Under the pieces are notes generated by a model, which was not told the origin of the DNA, ran no database searches, and saw only the letters and a list, made by a program, of their open reading frames with translations. The translations under genes and the position numbers were made by a program. Shown here one piece after another: positions 8,036-16,967 of a stretch of DNA of 64,000 bases. The DNA is from Novosphingobium sp. Gsoil 351 (GTDB lineage Bacteria > Pseudomonadota > Alphaproteobacteria > Sphingomonadales > Sphingomonadaceae), in the NCBI RefSeq assembly GCF_009707465.1, contig NZ_CP046120.1, forward strand, positions 2,137,501-2,201,500, in the 5' to 3' direction. How positions within the stretch are numbered: position 1 is the stretch's first letter; each line of letters opens with the position of its first letter.

Positions 8036-9190
8036 ATGTCGCTCGATCAGCTCGCCCGCACCGCCTATACCGAAGACCACGAAGCTTTCCGCCAGACCGT
8101 GCGCCAGTTCCTCCAGAAGGAGGTCGCGCCGCACGCCGCGGAGTGGGCCGACGCCGGCATCGTCCCGCGTTCGATCTGGCCCAAGGCCGGCGAGCTGGGA
8201 ATGCTCTGCCCGACGGTGCCCGAGGAATACGGCGGGCTCGGGCTCGACTTCGGCTACAATGCGATCGTCGACGAGGAGAGCGCCTATTACGGGCGTGCCA
8301 CCACCGGCTTCTCGCTGCAGTCCGACATCGTCACCAACTATCTCGTCAGTTACGGCAGCGAGGAGCAGAAGCGCGAATGGCTGCCGCGGATGGTCGCGGG
8401 CGAAGTGATCACCGCGATCGCGATGACCGAGCCGGGCACCGGTTCGGACCTCCAGGGCATCCGCACCACCGCGCGGAAGGACGGCAACCACTACGTCATC
8501 AACGGCAGCAAGACCTATATCACCAACGGCCAGAACGCCGACCTGATCCTGGTCTGCGCCAAGACCGACACCGAGGTGGAGCCGAAGTGGAAGGGCGTCT
8601 CGATCATCCTGGTCGAAGCCAACCGCGAGGGCTTCAAGCGCGGCCGCAACCTCGACAAGATCGGCCAGGACGAAGCCGACACCAGCGAACTGTTCTTCGA
8701 GGATGTTCGGGTGCCGATCACCAACTGCCTGGGCGAAGAAGGCAAGGGCTTCGTCTACCTGATGAGCGAGCTTCCCCAGGAGAGGCTATCGATCGCGGTG
8801 AGCGCCCAGGCCAGCGCCCAGCGCGCGTTCGACGACACGGTCGAGTTCACCCGCGACCGCAAGGCGTTCGGCAAGCCGGTGATCGATTTCCAGAATACCC
8901 GCTTCACGCTCGCCGACCTCAAGAGCAAGCTCCAGGTCGGCTGGGCGCATCTCGATTGGGCGCTGGTGCGGCTGCTGAAGAAGAAACTGACCCCCGAAGA
9001 AGGCGCGGCGGCCAAGCTGTGGCACACCGAACTGCAGTGGGAGGTGATGGACAAGTGCCTCCAGCTCCACGGCGGCGCGGGTTACATGAACGAATACCCG
9101 ATCGCGCGCGCCTGGCGCGCCGCGCGGGTCACGCGGATTTTCGGCGGGACCAACGAGATCATGAAGGAGCTGATCGGGCGCAAGCTGTAG
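8036..9190 (+). CDS. Acyl-CoA dehydrogenase, long-chain (ACADL)-like
   Basis: This FAD enzyme catalyses alpha,beta-dehydrogenation of acyl-CoA thioesters in fatty acid or branched-chain catabolism. The 384-residue protein has the usual three-domain layout: helical N-terminus, a mid beta-domain with TAIAMTEPGTGSDLQGI, and a C-terminal helical domain with QLHGGAGYMNEYPIARAWR. The common catalytic YEGT motif reads FGGTNEIMKEL here. The stretch MSELPQERLSIA matches the place where long-chain and isovaleryl enzymes carry their catalytic glutamate, so the enzyme should be active with that alternative base. GGAGAGGGG lies upstream of the ATG. It stands alone between the pilus operon and an unrelated convergent gene. 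Confidence 0.93.
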   Translation: MSLDQLARTAYTEDHEAFRQTVRQFLQKEVAPHAAEWADAGIVPRSIWPKAGELGMLCPTVPEEYGGLGLDFGYNAIVDEESAYYGRATTGFSLQSDIVTNYLVSYGSEEQKREWLPRMVAGEVITAIAMTEPGTGSDLQGIRTTARKDGNHYVINGSKTYITNGQNADLILVCAKTDTEVEPKWKGVSIILVEANREGFKRGRNLDKIGQDEADTSELFFEDVRVPITNCLGEEGKGFVYLMSELPQERLSIAVSAQASAQRAFDDTVEFTRDRKAFGKPVIDFQNTRFTLADLKSKLQVGWAHLDWALVRLLKKKLTPEEGAAAKLWHTELQWEVMDKCLQLHGGAGYMNEYPIARAWRAARVTRIFGGTNEIMKELIGRKL

Positions 9191-9272
9191 CGCCCGGTTA
9201 CTTGCTGAGGCGCAGCTTGGTTCGCTTGACGCGCGCCGGGGCGCGGGCTGGCGCGCGACGGGGAATGGTCAC

Positions 9273-9821
9273 CTATTCGGGCACCCATTCCTCGCGGGTG
9301 ACGACTTCATCGTGGCAATCCTGCTCGCCGGGAACCGATACGAGCATGTAGCCTGGGGGGAGCACGGCGTCGCACTCGCCGCCATAGGCTTGCGGGTCGT
9401 CTGACAAAGCGGGAGATCGGATGGCCCCACGATCCTCGGCGCGGTCGATCGCCGCCCCGGCGGCGGCCCCGACCACCGCCCCCGCCGTGGTGCCGAGCAG
9501 GCGGTCGCCGTGTCCGGCGATGCGGTTGCCGATCAGTCCGCCGGTCACGCCACCGATCGCGGCACCGACCAGGCCGTCATCGCGGCGGCGACCATAGCCG
9601 TCGCGAAGATAGGCGGGGGTCAGATGCGGCCGCATCGACCCGTCACGCAGTCCGCAGCGTTCGGCAAGCGCCCGGTCGACCTGGAATGCGTTCTGCACCG
9701 GGGGCGTGAAATTTGCCGGAGAGGCGGGGTAGTCGATGGCGCGGTCGTGGCGGGCAAGGGCCGGGGTGGCAGCGAGCACCAGCGCGATGGCGATCCCCCT
9801 GGCAAAGGTCTTGGCGGGCAT
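9273..9821 (-). CDS. Secreted glycine-zipper protein (RcnB/17-kDa-antigen-like 2TM domain)
   Basis: The 182-residue protein has a signal peptide (LAATPALA, about residue 24). The middle holds a glycine-zipper double hairpin (GAAIGGVTGGLIGNRIAG ... GTTAGAVVGAAAGAAIDRA), the type that inserts in or lines the outer membrane. The C-terminal part has two cysteines (GGECDAV, EQDCHDE) and ends in an acidic tail. Such proteins are frequent in sphingomonads but their function is not established; an envelope role is inferred. It is transcribed alone, convergent with the acyl-CoA dehydrogenase. Confidence 0.8.
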   Translation of the reverse strand: MPAKTFARGIAIALVLAATPALARHDRAIDYPASPANFTPPVQNAFQVDRALAERCGLRDGSMRPHLTPAYLRDGYGRRRDDGLVGAAIGGVTGGLIGNRIAGHGDRLLGTTAGAVVGAAAGAAIDRAEDRGAIRSPALSDDPQAYGGECDAVLPPGYMLVSVPGEQDCHDEVVTREEWVPE

Positions 9822-9942
9822 CGAACGAGTCCCCTGTCCGGGGGCGACCCGATGACGCCGCCCTTCGCCGGTTGGCTACCATCGCAACCCGCGGCGCACC
9901 ACGGGGCGCCTGCCGCGCCCCCGACGGCGTCCCAATTCGGGC

Positions 9943-10428
9943 CTAGATTCTCGCGGCGATCAGCGCCGCCAGCGCCTCGATCCCGCGCGCGTCGTCGCCG
10001 TCGAAGCGGCTCGGCTCGGGACTGTCGAGGTCGATGACCGCGATCAAGATGCGATCCTCACGCAGCACGGGCACCACCAGCTCCGCGCGGCTGGCCGCGT
10101 CGCAGGCGATGTGGCCGGGGAAAGCGTGGACATCGGGCACGAGCTGGGTCTCGCCCGAAGCCGCCGCGGCCCCGCATACTCCCTGACCGAACGGGATCCG
10201 GATGCAGGCGGGCTTGCCCGCGAACGGTCCGAGCACCAGCTCCGATCCCTGCGCGCGATAGAACCCCGCCCAGTTGAGCCGCGGCACGAACTGCCAGATC
10301 AGCGCCACGATGTTAGCCATGTTAGCGACACCATCAAACTCCCCCGCGGTCAAGGCGTCGGCGGCCATGATCAGCTCGCGGTAGAGCTCGGGTTTGGGGA
10401 GATCGGCGCTCGCGGCAAAATCGTACAT
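9943..10428 (-). CDS. msrC: Free methionine-(R)-sulfoxide reductase, GAF domain (fRMsr, MsrC type)
   Basis: The enzyme reduces free methionine-R-sulfoxide, protecting the methionine pool from oxidation. The 161-residue product is a single GAF domain with the three family cysteines at residues 75 (PACIRIP), 85 (GQGVCGAA) and 109 (GHIACD). Their spacing of 10 and 24 matches the known enzyme family. The signatures VPDVHAFPGHIACD and AELVVPVL are also present. It is transcribed divergently from the sorbosone-dehydrogenase-like gene at 10528, with about 100 bp between them. Confidence 0.92.
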   Translation of the reverse strand: MYDFAASADLPKPELYRELIMAADALTAGEFDGVANMANIVALIWQFVPRLNWAGFYRAQGSELVLGPFAGKPACIRIPFGQGVCGAAAASGETQLVPDVHAFPGHIACDAASRAELVVPVLREDRILIAVIDLDSPEPSRFDGDDARGIEALAALIAARI

Positions 10429-10527
10429 CCCGGTCAGCTAGGAGCGGAGGTGCGCGCGGGCAAGGGGAGTTGCGGACGGCGGGATGGGCGCTTACGTCTC
10501 CGGCCAAACAACGGGAACACCAACGCA

Positions 10528-11985
10528 ATGCTGCGCAAGATCGCTTTGTGGATCATCGGAATCGTCGTCGTCACGGGAATCGCGCTGTGGCTCGTCACCC
10601 GTCCCGACACCGGTAAGCTCAGCGATGCCCAGCTTTCCGGCCCGCACCCGACGCTGGCCAAGGCCGACGCGCAGACGATCCCGACGATCGTCACCGCCGA
10701 TCCGATCGGGTGGAAGGCGAACGAAGCACCCATGCCCGCGCCGGGGTTGGCGGTCGGCCGCTTCGCCGTCGGCCTCGACCACCCGCGCACGATGCTGGTG
10801 TTGCCCAATGGCGATGTCCTGGTCGCCGAAACCAACAGCCAGCCGCGCCCTGTCAAAGGCATCAGCGGGATCGTCATGAACTACATGATGAACAAGGTCG
10901 GCGCGGGCGGCGGCTCGCCCGATCGCATCCAGCTGCTGCGCGACGGCGACAGCGACGGCGTTGCCGAGCAGAAGATCCTGTTCCGCAGCGGCCTCAAGTC
11001 CCCATACGGTATGGCACTGCGCGAAACCCCGGAGGGCTCGCAACTACTGGTCGCGAACACCGATGCGGTGCTGAGCTTCCCGTTCAAAGTCGGCGAGACC
11101 ACGCTCACGGGCGATCCGGTCAAGCTGATGGATCTGCCCGGCAACGGCAATCACTGGGCGCGCAACCTGCTACTCTCGCCCGACAACTCGAAGCTTTATA
11201 TCGCGGTGGGTTCGTCATCGAACATCGCCGAGAACGGGATCGACAAGGAGACCGGCCGCGCCGCGATCCACGAATACGATTTCGCCAAGAAGACCCACCG
11301 GATCTACGCGGCGGGGCTGCGCAATCCCAACGGGATGGACTGGAACCCGGCCTCGGGCGAGCTATGGACGGTGGTCAACGAGCGCGACATGCTCGGCTCC
11401 GACCTCGTCCCCGACTACCTGACCGATGTCCCGTTCGGTTCACACTACGGCTGGCCGTGGGTCTACTGGAAGGACAACCTCGACATGCGGGTCAACGAAC
11501 CCGCTCCGGAATACACCCTCAACTACATCCGCAAGCCCGAATACGCCCTGGGCAGCCACACCGCGCCGCTCGGGCTGGTGTTCGCCAAAGGCGGCAACTT
11601 GCTGGGCCCCAGGTTCGCCAACGGCGCGTTCATCGCGCGCCACGGATCGTGGAACCGCAAGCCGCTGTCGGGTTACGATGTGGTGTTCGTCGCGTTCGAC
11701 GCGCGCGGCAACGCGTCGCCCCAGCCGCCGGTGCCGCTGCTGACCGGGTTCCTGGCGAAAGACGAGCGCGCGCACGGACGCCCGGTGTGGGTGAGCTGGG
11801 CCAAGGACGGAGCGCTGCTGGTCAGCGACGATACCGGTGGGATCATCTGGCGAGTGGTCGCGCCGGGGGCGTCGCCCTCCGCGCCGATCGCCGCGGTGAA
11901 GTCGACGTCGGTGGGCGAGCGGGTCCAGCTACCCGATTCGCTCAAGGGCAATATCGCCGCGCCCAACGAGCAGTTCCGCAACTGA
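10528..11985 (+). CDS. PQQ-dependent sugar dehydrogenase-like protein (L-sorbosone dehydrogenase family)
   Basis: The 485-residue protein has one N-terminal membrane anchor (about residues 5-22) and a periplasmic six-bladed beta-propeller. Family landmarks are LDHPRTMLVLPNGDVLVAE, SPYGMAL, GLRNPNGMDWNP and FIARHGSWNR. Relatives oxidise aldose sugars or sorbosone with PQQ, but the natural substrate here cannot be read from sequence and no PQQ synthesis genes are in the window. The ATG at 10528 was chosen because it directly begins the membrane anchor; the upstream open frame overlaps the divergent msrC gene and looks non-coding. Confidence 0.87.
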   Translation: MLRKIALWIIGIVVVTGIALWLVTRPDTGKLSDAQLSGPHPTLAKADAQTIPTIVTADPIGWKANEAPMPAPGLAVGRFAVGLDHPRTMLVLPNGDVLVAETNSQPRPVKGISGIVMNYMMNKVGAGGGSPDRIQLLRDGDSDGVAEQKILFRSGLKSPYGMALRETPEGSQLLVANTDAVLSFPFKVGETTLTGDPVKLMDLPGNGNHWARNLLLSPDNSKLYIAVGSSSNIAENGIDKETGRAAIHEYDFAKKTHRIYAAGLRNPNGMDWNPASGELWTVVNERDMLGSDLVPDYLTDVPFGSHYGWPWVYWKDNLDMRVNEPAPEYTLNYIRKPEYALGSHTAPLGLVFAKGGNLLGPRFANGAFIARHGSWNRKPLSGYDVVFVAFDARGNASPQPPVPLLTGFLAKDERAHGRPVWVSWAKDGALLVSDDTGGIIWRVVAPGASPSAPIAAVKSTSVGERVQLPDSLKGNIAAPNEQFRN

Positions 11986-12004
11986 GCAGGTTCGGGATGG
12001 ACGG

Positions 12005-12823
12005 CTAGAGGGCGATGCCTTCTCGGCCCGCCAGCTCGGTAACGTATTGCCAGGCGACCCGGCCCGAACGGCTTCCGCGGCGCTTGCTCCATTCGAGCGC
12101 ATCGCCCGGCTCCCAAGCGAGCCCCGCCGCTTCGGCATAGCCATCTACGATCGCCAAATAATCGTCCTGGCCGCACGCATGGAAGCCCAGGCTCAAACCG
12201 AAGCGATCGGCTAGCGCGAGTTTGTCGTCGACCGCGTCGCGGGGGTTGATCGGGTCGTCCTGTTCGGAGAGGTGGCGTTCCAGGATCGCGCGGCGGTTCG
12301 AGGTGACGGCAAGGCGGACATTGGCGGGCCGCGCTTCGACCCCGCCCTCGAGCCAGCTGCGCAAGTGCCGGGCTTCAAGGGTTTCGCCGCTCTCGAACCC
12401 GAGATCGTCGAGGAACACCAGGAACCGCCGCCCGACCCCGCGCAACGCCGCGAACAGCGCGGGCAGGCTGGCGAGCGCATCGGGGGCGGCCTGGACGAGC
12501 GCCAGCGAACCGGGGCGGTCGGCTTGCGCGGCGGCGACCGCGGCGCGCAACAGCGCCGACTTGCCCATCCCGCGCGCGCCCCACAGCAGCATGTCGTGCG
12601 CCGCCGCGCCGCTGGCGAGCCGCGCGACGTTGCCCGCCACCGCGGCCTTCTGCGCGTCGATCCCTTTGAGCAGCGCCAGCGGCGGCGCGTCGATCGTCGG
12701 GACCGGGCGCACTCCGGCATGGTCCCAGACGTAGCCAGGGTGCGTGCCCCAATCGGTCGCGGGCGGCGCGGGCGGGGCGAGCCTTTCGAGCGCCGCCGCG
12801 ATCCGTTCGAGGGCCTCGCTCAC
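12005..12823 (-). CDS. DUF815 family AAA ATPase
   Basis: This is a predicted P-loop ATPase of unknown role, 272 residues. It shows Walker A LLWGARGMGKSALLR near residue 80, Walker B FLVFLDDLGFE, and a sensor-like TSNRRAILERH stretch, together with the DUF815 landmarks DDKLALADRFGLSLGF and ALEWSKRRGSRSGRVAWQ. The start is a GTG at 12823 overlapping the stop of the upstream acyl-CoA dehydrogenase (GTGA), so the pair is probably co-translated. The reason for this pairing is unknown. Confidence 0.87.
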   Translation of the reverse strand: MSEALERIAAALERLAPPAPPATDWGTHPGYVWDHAGVRPVPTIDAPPLALLKGIDAQKAAVAGNVARLASGAAAHDMLLWGARGMGKSALLRAAVAAAQADRPGSLALVQAAPDALASLPALFAALRGVGRRFLVFLDDLGFESGETLEARHLRSWLEGGVEARPANVRLAVTSNRRAILERHLSEQDDPINPRDAVDDKLALADRFGLSLGFHACGQDDYLAIVDGYAEAAGLAWEPGDALEWSKRRGSRSGRVAWQYVTELAGREGIAL

Positions 12824-14553
12824 CCGGCGAGCGCCTCGGCGTCGAGCGCGTAGAGCAGGTCCGCCCCGGCCATTGCCGCGCGTTTCAGCCCGCGCGCTTC
12901 GGCCGCCAGATGCTCGGCGAAATAGCGCGCCACCAGGGGTTTGGAGGTCGCCAGCGCGCCCGACGCCATCGCCGCCTCGCGCTGGAGCTGCCACCCGGCG
13001 ACCGCGGTCGCCGCCATTGTCAGGAACGGCACGCTGCCCGCAAGCCGGTCGTCGAGCGAGGCGGTGGCGCACATCCACTCCAAAACCTTGCTGCAGTCGC
13101 TCGACAACTGCTGCAATTCGCCGTCGGTTTCGCGCACTGCATCGGCGAACAGGGCGCGAAGCACCTCTCCCCCCTCGTAGCCGAGCTTGCGCGTCACGAG
13201 ATCGGCGGCCTGGATGCCGTTGGTCCCTTCGTAGATCGGCGCGATGCGGGCGTCGCGATAGTGCTGGGCGGCGCCCGTCTCCTCGATGAAGCCCATGCCC
13301 CCGTGGATCTGCACCCCCAGGCTGGCGACTTCGCACCCGATGTCGGTTCCCCACGCCTTGATCAGCGGCACCAGGCAGTCGGCGCGCTGCTGCGCCGCCG
13401 CGTCGCCCAGCGATCCGCGATCGACCTGCCCTGCGGTGTAATAAAGCAGCGCCCGCGCGCCTTCGGTCAGCGCGCGCATCCGCAGCAGCATCCGCCGCAC
13501 GTCGGGGTGCTCGACGATCGCCACCGGGGCCTTGTCGGCCGATCCCGCGCGCGCCGACTGGACGCGCCCGGTGGCGTATTCCTGCGCCGCCTGGAGCGCG
13601 CGCTCGGCGATCTGGACGCCCTGGCTGCCGACGTTGATCCGCGCCGAGTTCATCATCGTGAACATCGCCTTGAGGCCCTCGTTCTCGCGGCCGATCAGTT
13701 CGCCGATGCACTCGCCGCCGCTGGTCGAGCCGTCGCCATAGGCCATCACGCAGGTCGGCGAGGCGTTGATCCCCAGCTTGTGCTCGATGCTCGCGCAACG
13801 CAGGTCGTTGCGCGCGCCCAGCGCACCGTCGGCGGCAACGTGGAGCTTGGGGACGATGAACAGCGAGATGCCGCGGCTGCCCGCGGGCGCGCCGGGGGTG
13901 CGCGCGAGCACGAGGTGGATGATGTTGTCCGCGCAGTCGTGCTCGCCGAAGGTGATGAAGATCTTGGTTCCGGCGATCCGGTATTTGCCCGAATGCTCGC
14001 CTTGCGAGATCGGCGTGGCGGTCGTCCGCAGCGCGCCCACGTCGCTGCCGGCCTGCGGTTCGGTAAGGTTCATCGTCCCCGACCATTCGCCGCTGACCAG
14101 CTTGGGCAGGTAGAGCGCCTTCTGCGCTTCGCTGCCGTGGTGCAGGATCGCCTCGATCGCACCCACGGTGAGCATCGGCAGCAGGGTGAACGCCATGTTG
14201 GCGGTGCCGCAAGTTTCGAGCACGCAGGTCGCCAGGCTGAACGGCAAGCCCTGGCCGCCGAAATCTTCGGGGCCGGCGATCGAGTTCCAGCCCTGCTCGA
14301 CGAAGTGACGATAGGCCTCGCGGAAACCCTTGGGCAACGTGACCGTGCCATTGGCGAGCGTCGCGCCTTCGGTATCGCCCAAGCGGTTGAGCGGCGCCCA
14401 TTCGCCCTCGGCGAAATCGCCGATGCCCTCGACGATCGCTTGCACCACATCTTCGCTCGCCGCGGCGAAGCGGTCGTCCGCGGCGAGTTCTTCGATCCCG
14501 GCGCAAGCCTTGAGCGCAAGCAACTGGTCGGCGGTGGGGGCGGTGAAGGCCAT
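12820..14553 (-). CDS. Acyl-CoA dehydrogenase, large AidB/DmdC-like subtype
   Basis: The 577-residue flavoenzyme belongs to the longer acyl-CoA dehydrogenase subfamily that has an extra N-terminal helical segment and an extra C-terminal domain. This subfamily includes 3-methylmercaptopropionyl-CoA dehydrogenases. Visible motifs are MNLTEPQAGSDVGAL (FAD/substrate loop), GINASPTCVMAYG, IHGGMGFIEETG and the catalytic glutamate in IAPIYEGTNGIQA. The true substrate cannot be assigned. The start at 14553 is preceded by AGGAAA. The downstream DUF815 gene overlaps by 4 bp. Confidence 0.92.
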   Translation of the reverse strand: MAFTAPTADQLLALKACAGIEELAADDRFAAASEDVVQAIVEGIGDFAEGEWAPLNRLGDTEGATLANGTVTLPKGFREAYRHFVEQGWNSIAGPEDFGGQGLPFSLATCVLETCGTANMAFTLLPMLTVGAIEAILHHGSEAQKALYLPKLVSGEWSGTMNLTEPQAGSDVGALRTTATPISQGEHSGKYRIAGTKIFITFGEHDCADNIIHLVLARTPGAPAGSRGISLFIVPKLHVAADGALGARNDLRCASIEHKLGINASPTCVMAYGDGSTSGGECIGELIGRENEGLKAMFTMMNSARINVGSQGVQIAERALQAAQEYATGRVQSARAGSADKAPVAIVEHPDVRRMLLRMRALTEGARALLYYTAGQVDRGSLGDAAAQQRADCLVPLIKAWGTDIGCEVASLGVQIHGGMGFIEETGAAQHYRDARIAPIYEGTNGIQAADLVTRKLGYEGGEVLRALFADAVRETDGELQQLSSDCSKVLEWMCATASLDDRLAGSVPFLTMAATAVAGWQLQREAAMASGALATSKPLVARYFAEHLAAEARGLKRAAMAGADLLYALDAEALAG

Positions 14554-14610
14554 TCGCTTTTCCTTGTCGACGAACTTTCCCAGCCTATAGCCGCCGCCGT
14601 GGACGGGACA

Positions 14611-15552
14611 ATGCCAAGGATTGCGCCAAGGATCGCCGGGGACGAAGCGCTGGACGAAGCCTTCGCGATCTTGCGCGACGGCGGTCTCGTCGCGGTCCCG
14701 ACCGAAACCGTCTATGGCTTGGCCTCGCGCGCCGATAGCGACGAAGCGGTCGCCGCGATCTATCGCGCCAAGGGGCGGCCCTTGTTCAACCCGCTGATCG
14801 TTCACGTCGCGAACTTCGCCGCGGCACAGCGGCTGGCGGAAACCGATGAGCGCGCCGAGGCACTGGCGGCAAAGCTGTGGCCTGGCCCGCTGACGATGGT
14901 GCTGCCGTTGCGCGCCGGGGCTTCGATCGTGCCCGCGGTGACCGCCGGGTTGGCGACGGTTGCACTGCGCTGCCCGGCCCACCCGCTGATGCGCGCCTTG
15001 CTCGAGTGCTGCCCATTTCCCCTCGCCGCGCCATCGGCCAACCGCAGCGGGGCGATCAGCCCGACCGAACCGGCGCACGTCGCGGCTTCGCTAGGCAGTA
15101 CGGTGCCGCTGATCCTGGATGGCGGCGCGTGCGCAACGGGGCTCGAATCGACCATCGTCGCGCTGCGCGGCGAATGCCAGTGGCAAATCCTCCGCCCCGG
15201 ACCGATCGAGCGCGAGCGCATCGTGGCGATCCTGGGCGCGGGCAACGAAATCCTCGAACCCGCGAGCGCGATCGAGGCGCCCGGCCAGCTCACCAGCCAT
15301 TACGCCCCCGCGAAGCCCCTGCGGCTCGACGCGGAAGAGGCCGCGCCGGACGAATTCCTGATCGGCTTCGGCGCGATCGGCGGGCAAGTCACGCTTTCGG
15401 CGGCGGGGGACGTCGGCGAAGCCGCTTCCCGGCTCTACCGCTGCCTCCACGAAGCCGACGCCTCGCCCCTGGCGCGCATCGCCGTCGCCCCCGTGCCCGA
15501 AGGCGGGATCGGCGCGGCGATCAACGACCGCCTGCGCCGCGCGGCTGCCTGA
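14611..15552 (+). CDS. tsaC: L-threonylcarbamoyladenylate synthase, Sua5/YwlC type
   Basis: The enzyme makes threonylcarbamoyl-AMP from threonine, bicarbonate and ATP, the first step of t6A37 tRNA modification. The 313-residue protein has the YrdC domain (VPTETVYGLA, KGRPLFNPLIVHV, LWPGPLTMVL, APSANRSGAISPT) plus the C-terminal Sua5 domain (SHYAPAKPLRL, VPEGGIGAAINDRLRRAA). This is the long two-domain Sua5 form rather than the short TsaC. An in-frame GTG at 14599 would add four residues. It is divergent from the acyl-CoA dehydrogenase, with fewer than 60 bp between them. Confidence 0.93.
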   Translation: MPRIAPRIAGDEALDEAFAILRDGGLVAVPTETVYGLASRADSDEAVAAIYRAKGRPLFNPLIVHVANFAAAQRLAETDERAEALAAKLWPGPLTMVLPLRAGASIVPAVTAGLATVALRCPAHPLMRALLECCPFPLAAPSANRSGAISPTEPAHVAASLGSTVPLILDGGACATGLESTIVALRGECQWQILRPGPIERERIVAILGAGNEILEPASAIEAPGQLTSHYAPAKPLRLDAEEAAPDEFLIGFGAIGGQVTLSAAGDVGEAASRLYRCLHEADASPLARIAVAPVPEGGIGAAINDRLRRAAA

Positions 15553-15566
15553 CGTTATTGCGGCTC

Positions 15567-15881
15567 TTAGGGCACGGTGGGCGTGATGCCGTCGATCTGC
15601 GCCCGGATCGAGGATTGACGCTCACACGCGCGGCGATCGCCCTCGAGGCACTGGCCCTGGAGCTTGTCGAATTCGCGCTGGAGCTTGCCCAGGCGTTCTT
15701 CGCGCTGACGGATTTCCCTGCCGCGCTTCTGGTCCGCCTCGGACTGGCTGGTGGTCGCCAGATCGACACCCTTGCTGGCCACCTTGACCGGCAAAGTGAC
15801 GACGTCGAGCGCGGTCTTCGCGAGACACCCTGAAAGCATCAGCGCAGCGGCTGAAGCGGCGAATACGAGACGTGCGGACAT
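15567..15881 (-). CDS. Small lipoprotein with coiled-coil region, unknown function
   Basis: The 104-residue protein begins with a signal peptide ending in a good lipobox (LSGC, cysteine at residue 19). The mature part has a short hydrophobic stretch and then a charged, probably coiled-coil segment (REIRQREERLGKLQREFDKL). It carries two more cysteines (GQCLEG, RACERQ). No known family was recognised. It converges with sua5, with 14 bp between the stops. Confidence 0.75.
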   Translation of the reverse strand: MSARLVFAASAAALMLSGCLAKTALDVVTLPVKVASKGVDLATTSQSEADQKRGREIRQREERLGKLQREFDKLQGQCLEGDRRACERQSSIRAQIDGITPTVP

Positions 15882-15949
15882 GGCGACCCCTGCGCTGGCA
15901 AGCGCGGACCTTTACCGGCGCAGGGTTGCGTTTGACTGAACCGCCGCCT

Positions 15950-16738
15950 CTAGGCCTTCGGCTGGTCGCTCTTCGGCTTCGTCCCGGCGCTCGCGGCGGG
16001 CGTGCAGACCAGGCGGCCCGAACCCATCGACGTGACCTTGCAGGTCGCGCGCCCGATCACCCGGACCTCGCCCGAACCCATGATGTTGGCCTTGACGGTG
16101 CCATCCGAAGCGAACGCGCTGTCACCCGAACCGGCGATGTCGACCTTGGCTTCTTCAACCTTCAACGCATCGAGCCGGGCGTCGCCGCTGCCGGCGATGG
16201 TCAGCTTGAGCGTCTTGGCGGTGCCGGCGGCGCGATAACTGCCCGATCCGGCGATATCGACCTTGAGCGAATCGGTGGCGACCGATTCGGTTTCCACGGT
16301 TCCCGAGCCCGCGACAGTGACCCGTGCCGAATCTCCGGCGAGGCCGGGCGAGAACATCTTGCCCGAACCGGCCATCGTCAGCTTGCGCGGGGCGGGCATG
16401 GTGACGTTGATGGTGACCGTCTCGCCACCCGACCATTTGCCGTTCTTGCGCAGGATTCCCAGCGTGCCGTTCTTGAGCGTGAAGCGCATCTGATCGGCCG
16501 TGTCAGAATCGCCGTCGACGCTGATCGCCAGTTTGTCGCCCTGGCTGATCCGCACCGTGTCGGGGCCGAGCAGTGTCACTTCGCTGGGCGGCGCACCGGT
16601 CAGGTCCAAGTCGGCGAGCTTCTTGCCCTCCTCACCGTCCAGGGAAACGTGGAGCTTGTCGCATCCGCCCGATGCGGCGGCCGCCAGGGCAAGCGCGGCG
16701 AGCGGCGCGACGCCGCGCAAAAGGGATTTGAGACTCAT
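15950..16738 (-). CDS. GIN-domain (DUF2807) envelope protein, probable lipoprotein
   Basis: The 262-residue protein has an N-terminal signal sequence with ASGGC at about residues 22-26, suggesting lipidation, although the lipobox is not textbook. The body is a right-handed beta-helix of the auto-transporter-adhesin head/GIN type. It has repeated units each containing a (V/I/M)AGSG or similar turn: TMAGSGK, TVAGSGT, DIAGSGS, TIAGSGD, DIAGSGD, IMGSGE, SMGSGR. This repeat is the signature of DUF2807; function is not established. The tail is Lys/Pro rich. Confidence 0.85.
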   Translation of the reverse strand: MSLKSLLRGVAPLAALALAAAASGGCDKLHVSLDGEEGKKLADLDLTGAPPSEVTLLGPDTVRISQGDKLAISVDGDSDTADQMRFTLKNGTLGILRKNGKWSGGETVTINVTMPAPRKLTMAGSGKMFSPGLAGDSARVTVAGSGTVETESVATDSLKVDIAGSGSYRAAGTAKTLKLTIAGSGDARLDALKVEEAKVDIAGSGDSAFASDGTVKANIMGSGEVRVIGRATCKVTSMGSGRLVCTPAASAGTKPKSDQPKA

Positions 16739-16846
16739 CGCGATAACCTCCGTTTGTGTGTTATCGCCTTAATACACTGCCACGCAGGATCGGCGCAAGC
16801 CGGTCGGCGAACTGTCGATTCGCTCCGACGAGCGACCGTTGCGCGA

Positions 16847-16941
16847 CATCCCGCGCGTTCGCTCGGGATGCGCGGATCGGGGGCGTAAACGGCCGGAAGA
16901 GCCTTGAAACAGATCCCGCTCATGTCGAGCGAAGTCGCGAC
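16847..16941. repeat. Composite intergenic repeat, copy 1 (REP-like)
   Basis: Two modules sit in this intergenic gap. The first is an inverted repeat CATCCCG/CGGGATG at 16847-16870. The second is CATGTCGAGCGAAGTCGCGA at 16921-16940, the reverse-orientation relative of TCGACTTCGCTCGACA found at 44337-44352. The same pair of modules recurs near 44281-44360. It looks like a dispersed palindromic element; no coding capacity is seen. Confidence 0.55.
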
Positions 16942-16967
16942 CTGGCGTTGGCGCGCGCCCCACAAAC

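Noticed and set aside
5899..8037. Long open frame (about 712 codons) on the minus strand opposite the usher
   Set aside because: It mirrors the usher codons in a GC-rich gene, has no family motif, and the plus-strand usher is unmistakable.
12820..15078. Minus-strand open frame running upstream from the acyl-CoA dehydrogenase into sua5
   Set aside because: The part beyond 14553 is the antisense of sua5; the dehydrogenase starts at 14553 with a ribosome-binding site.
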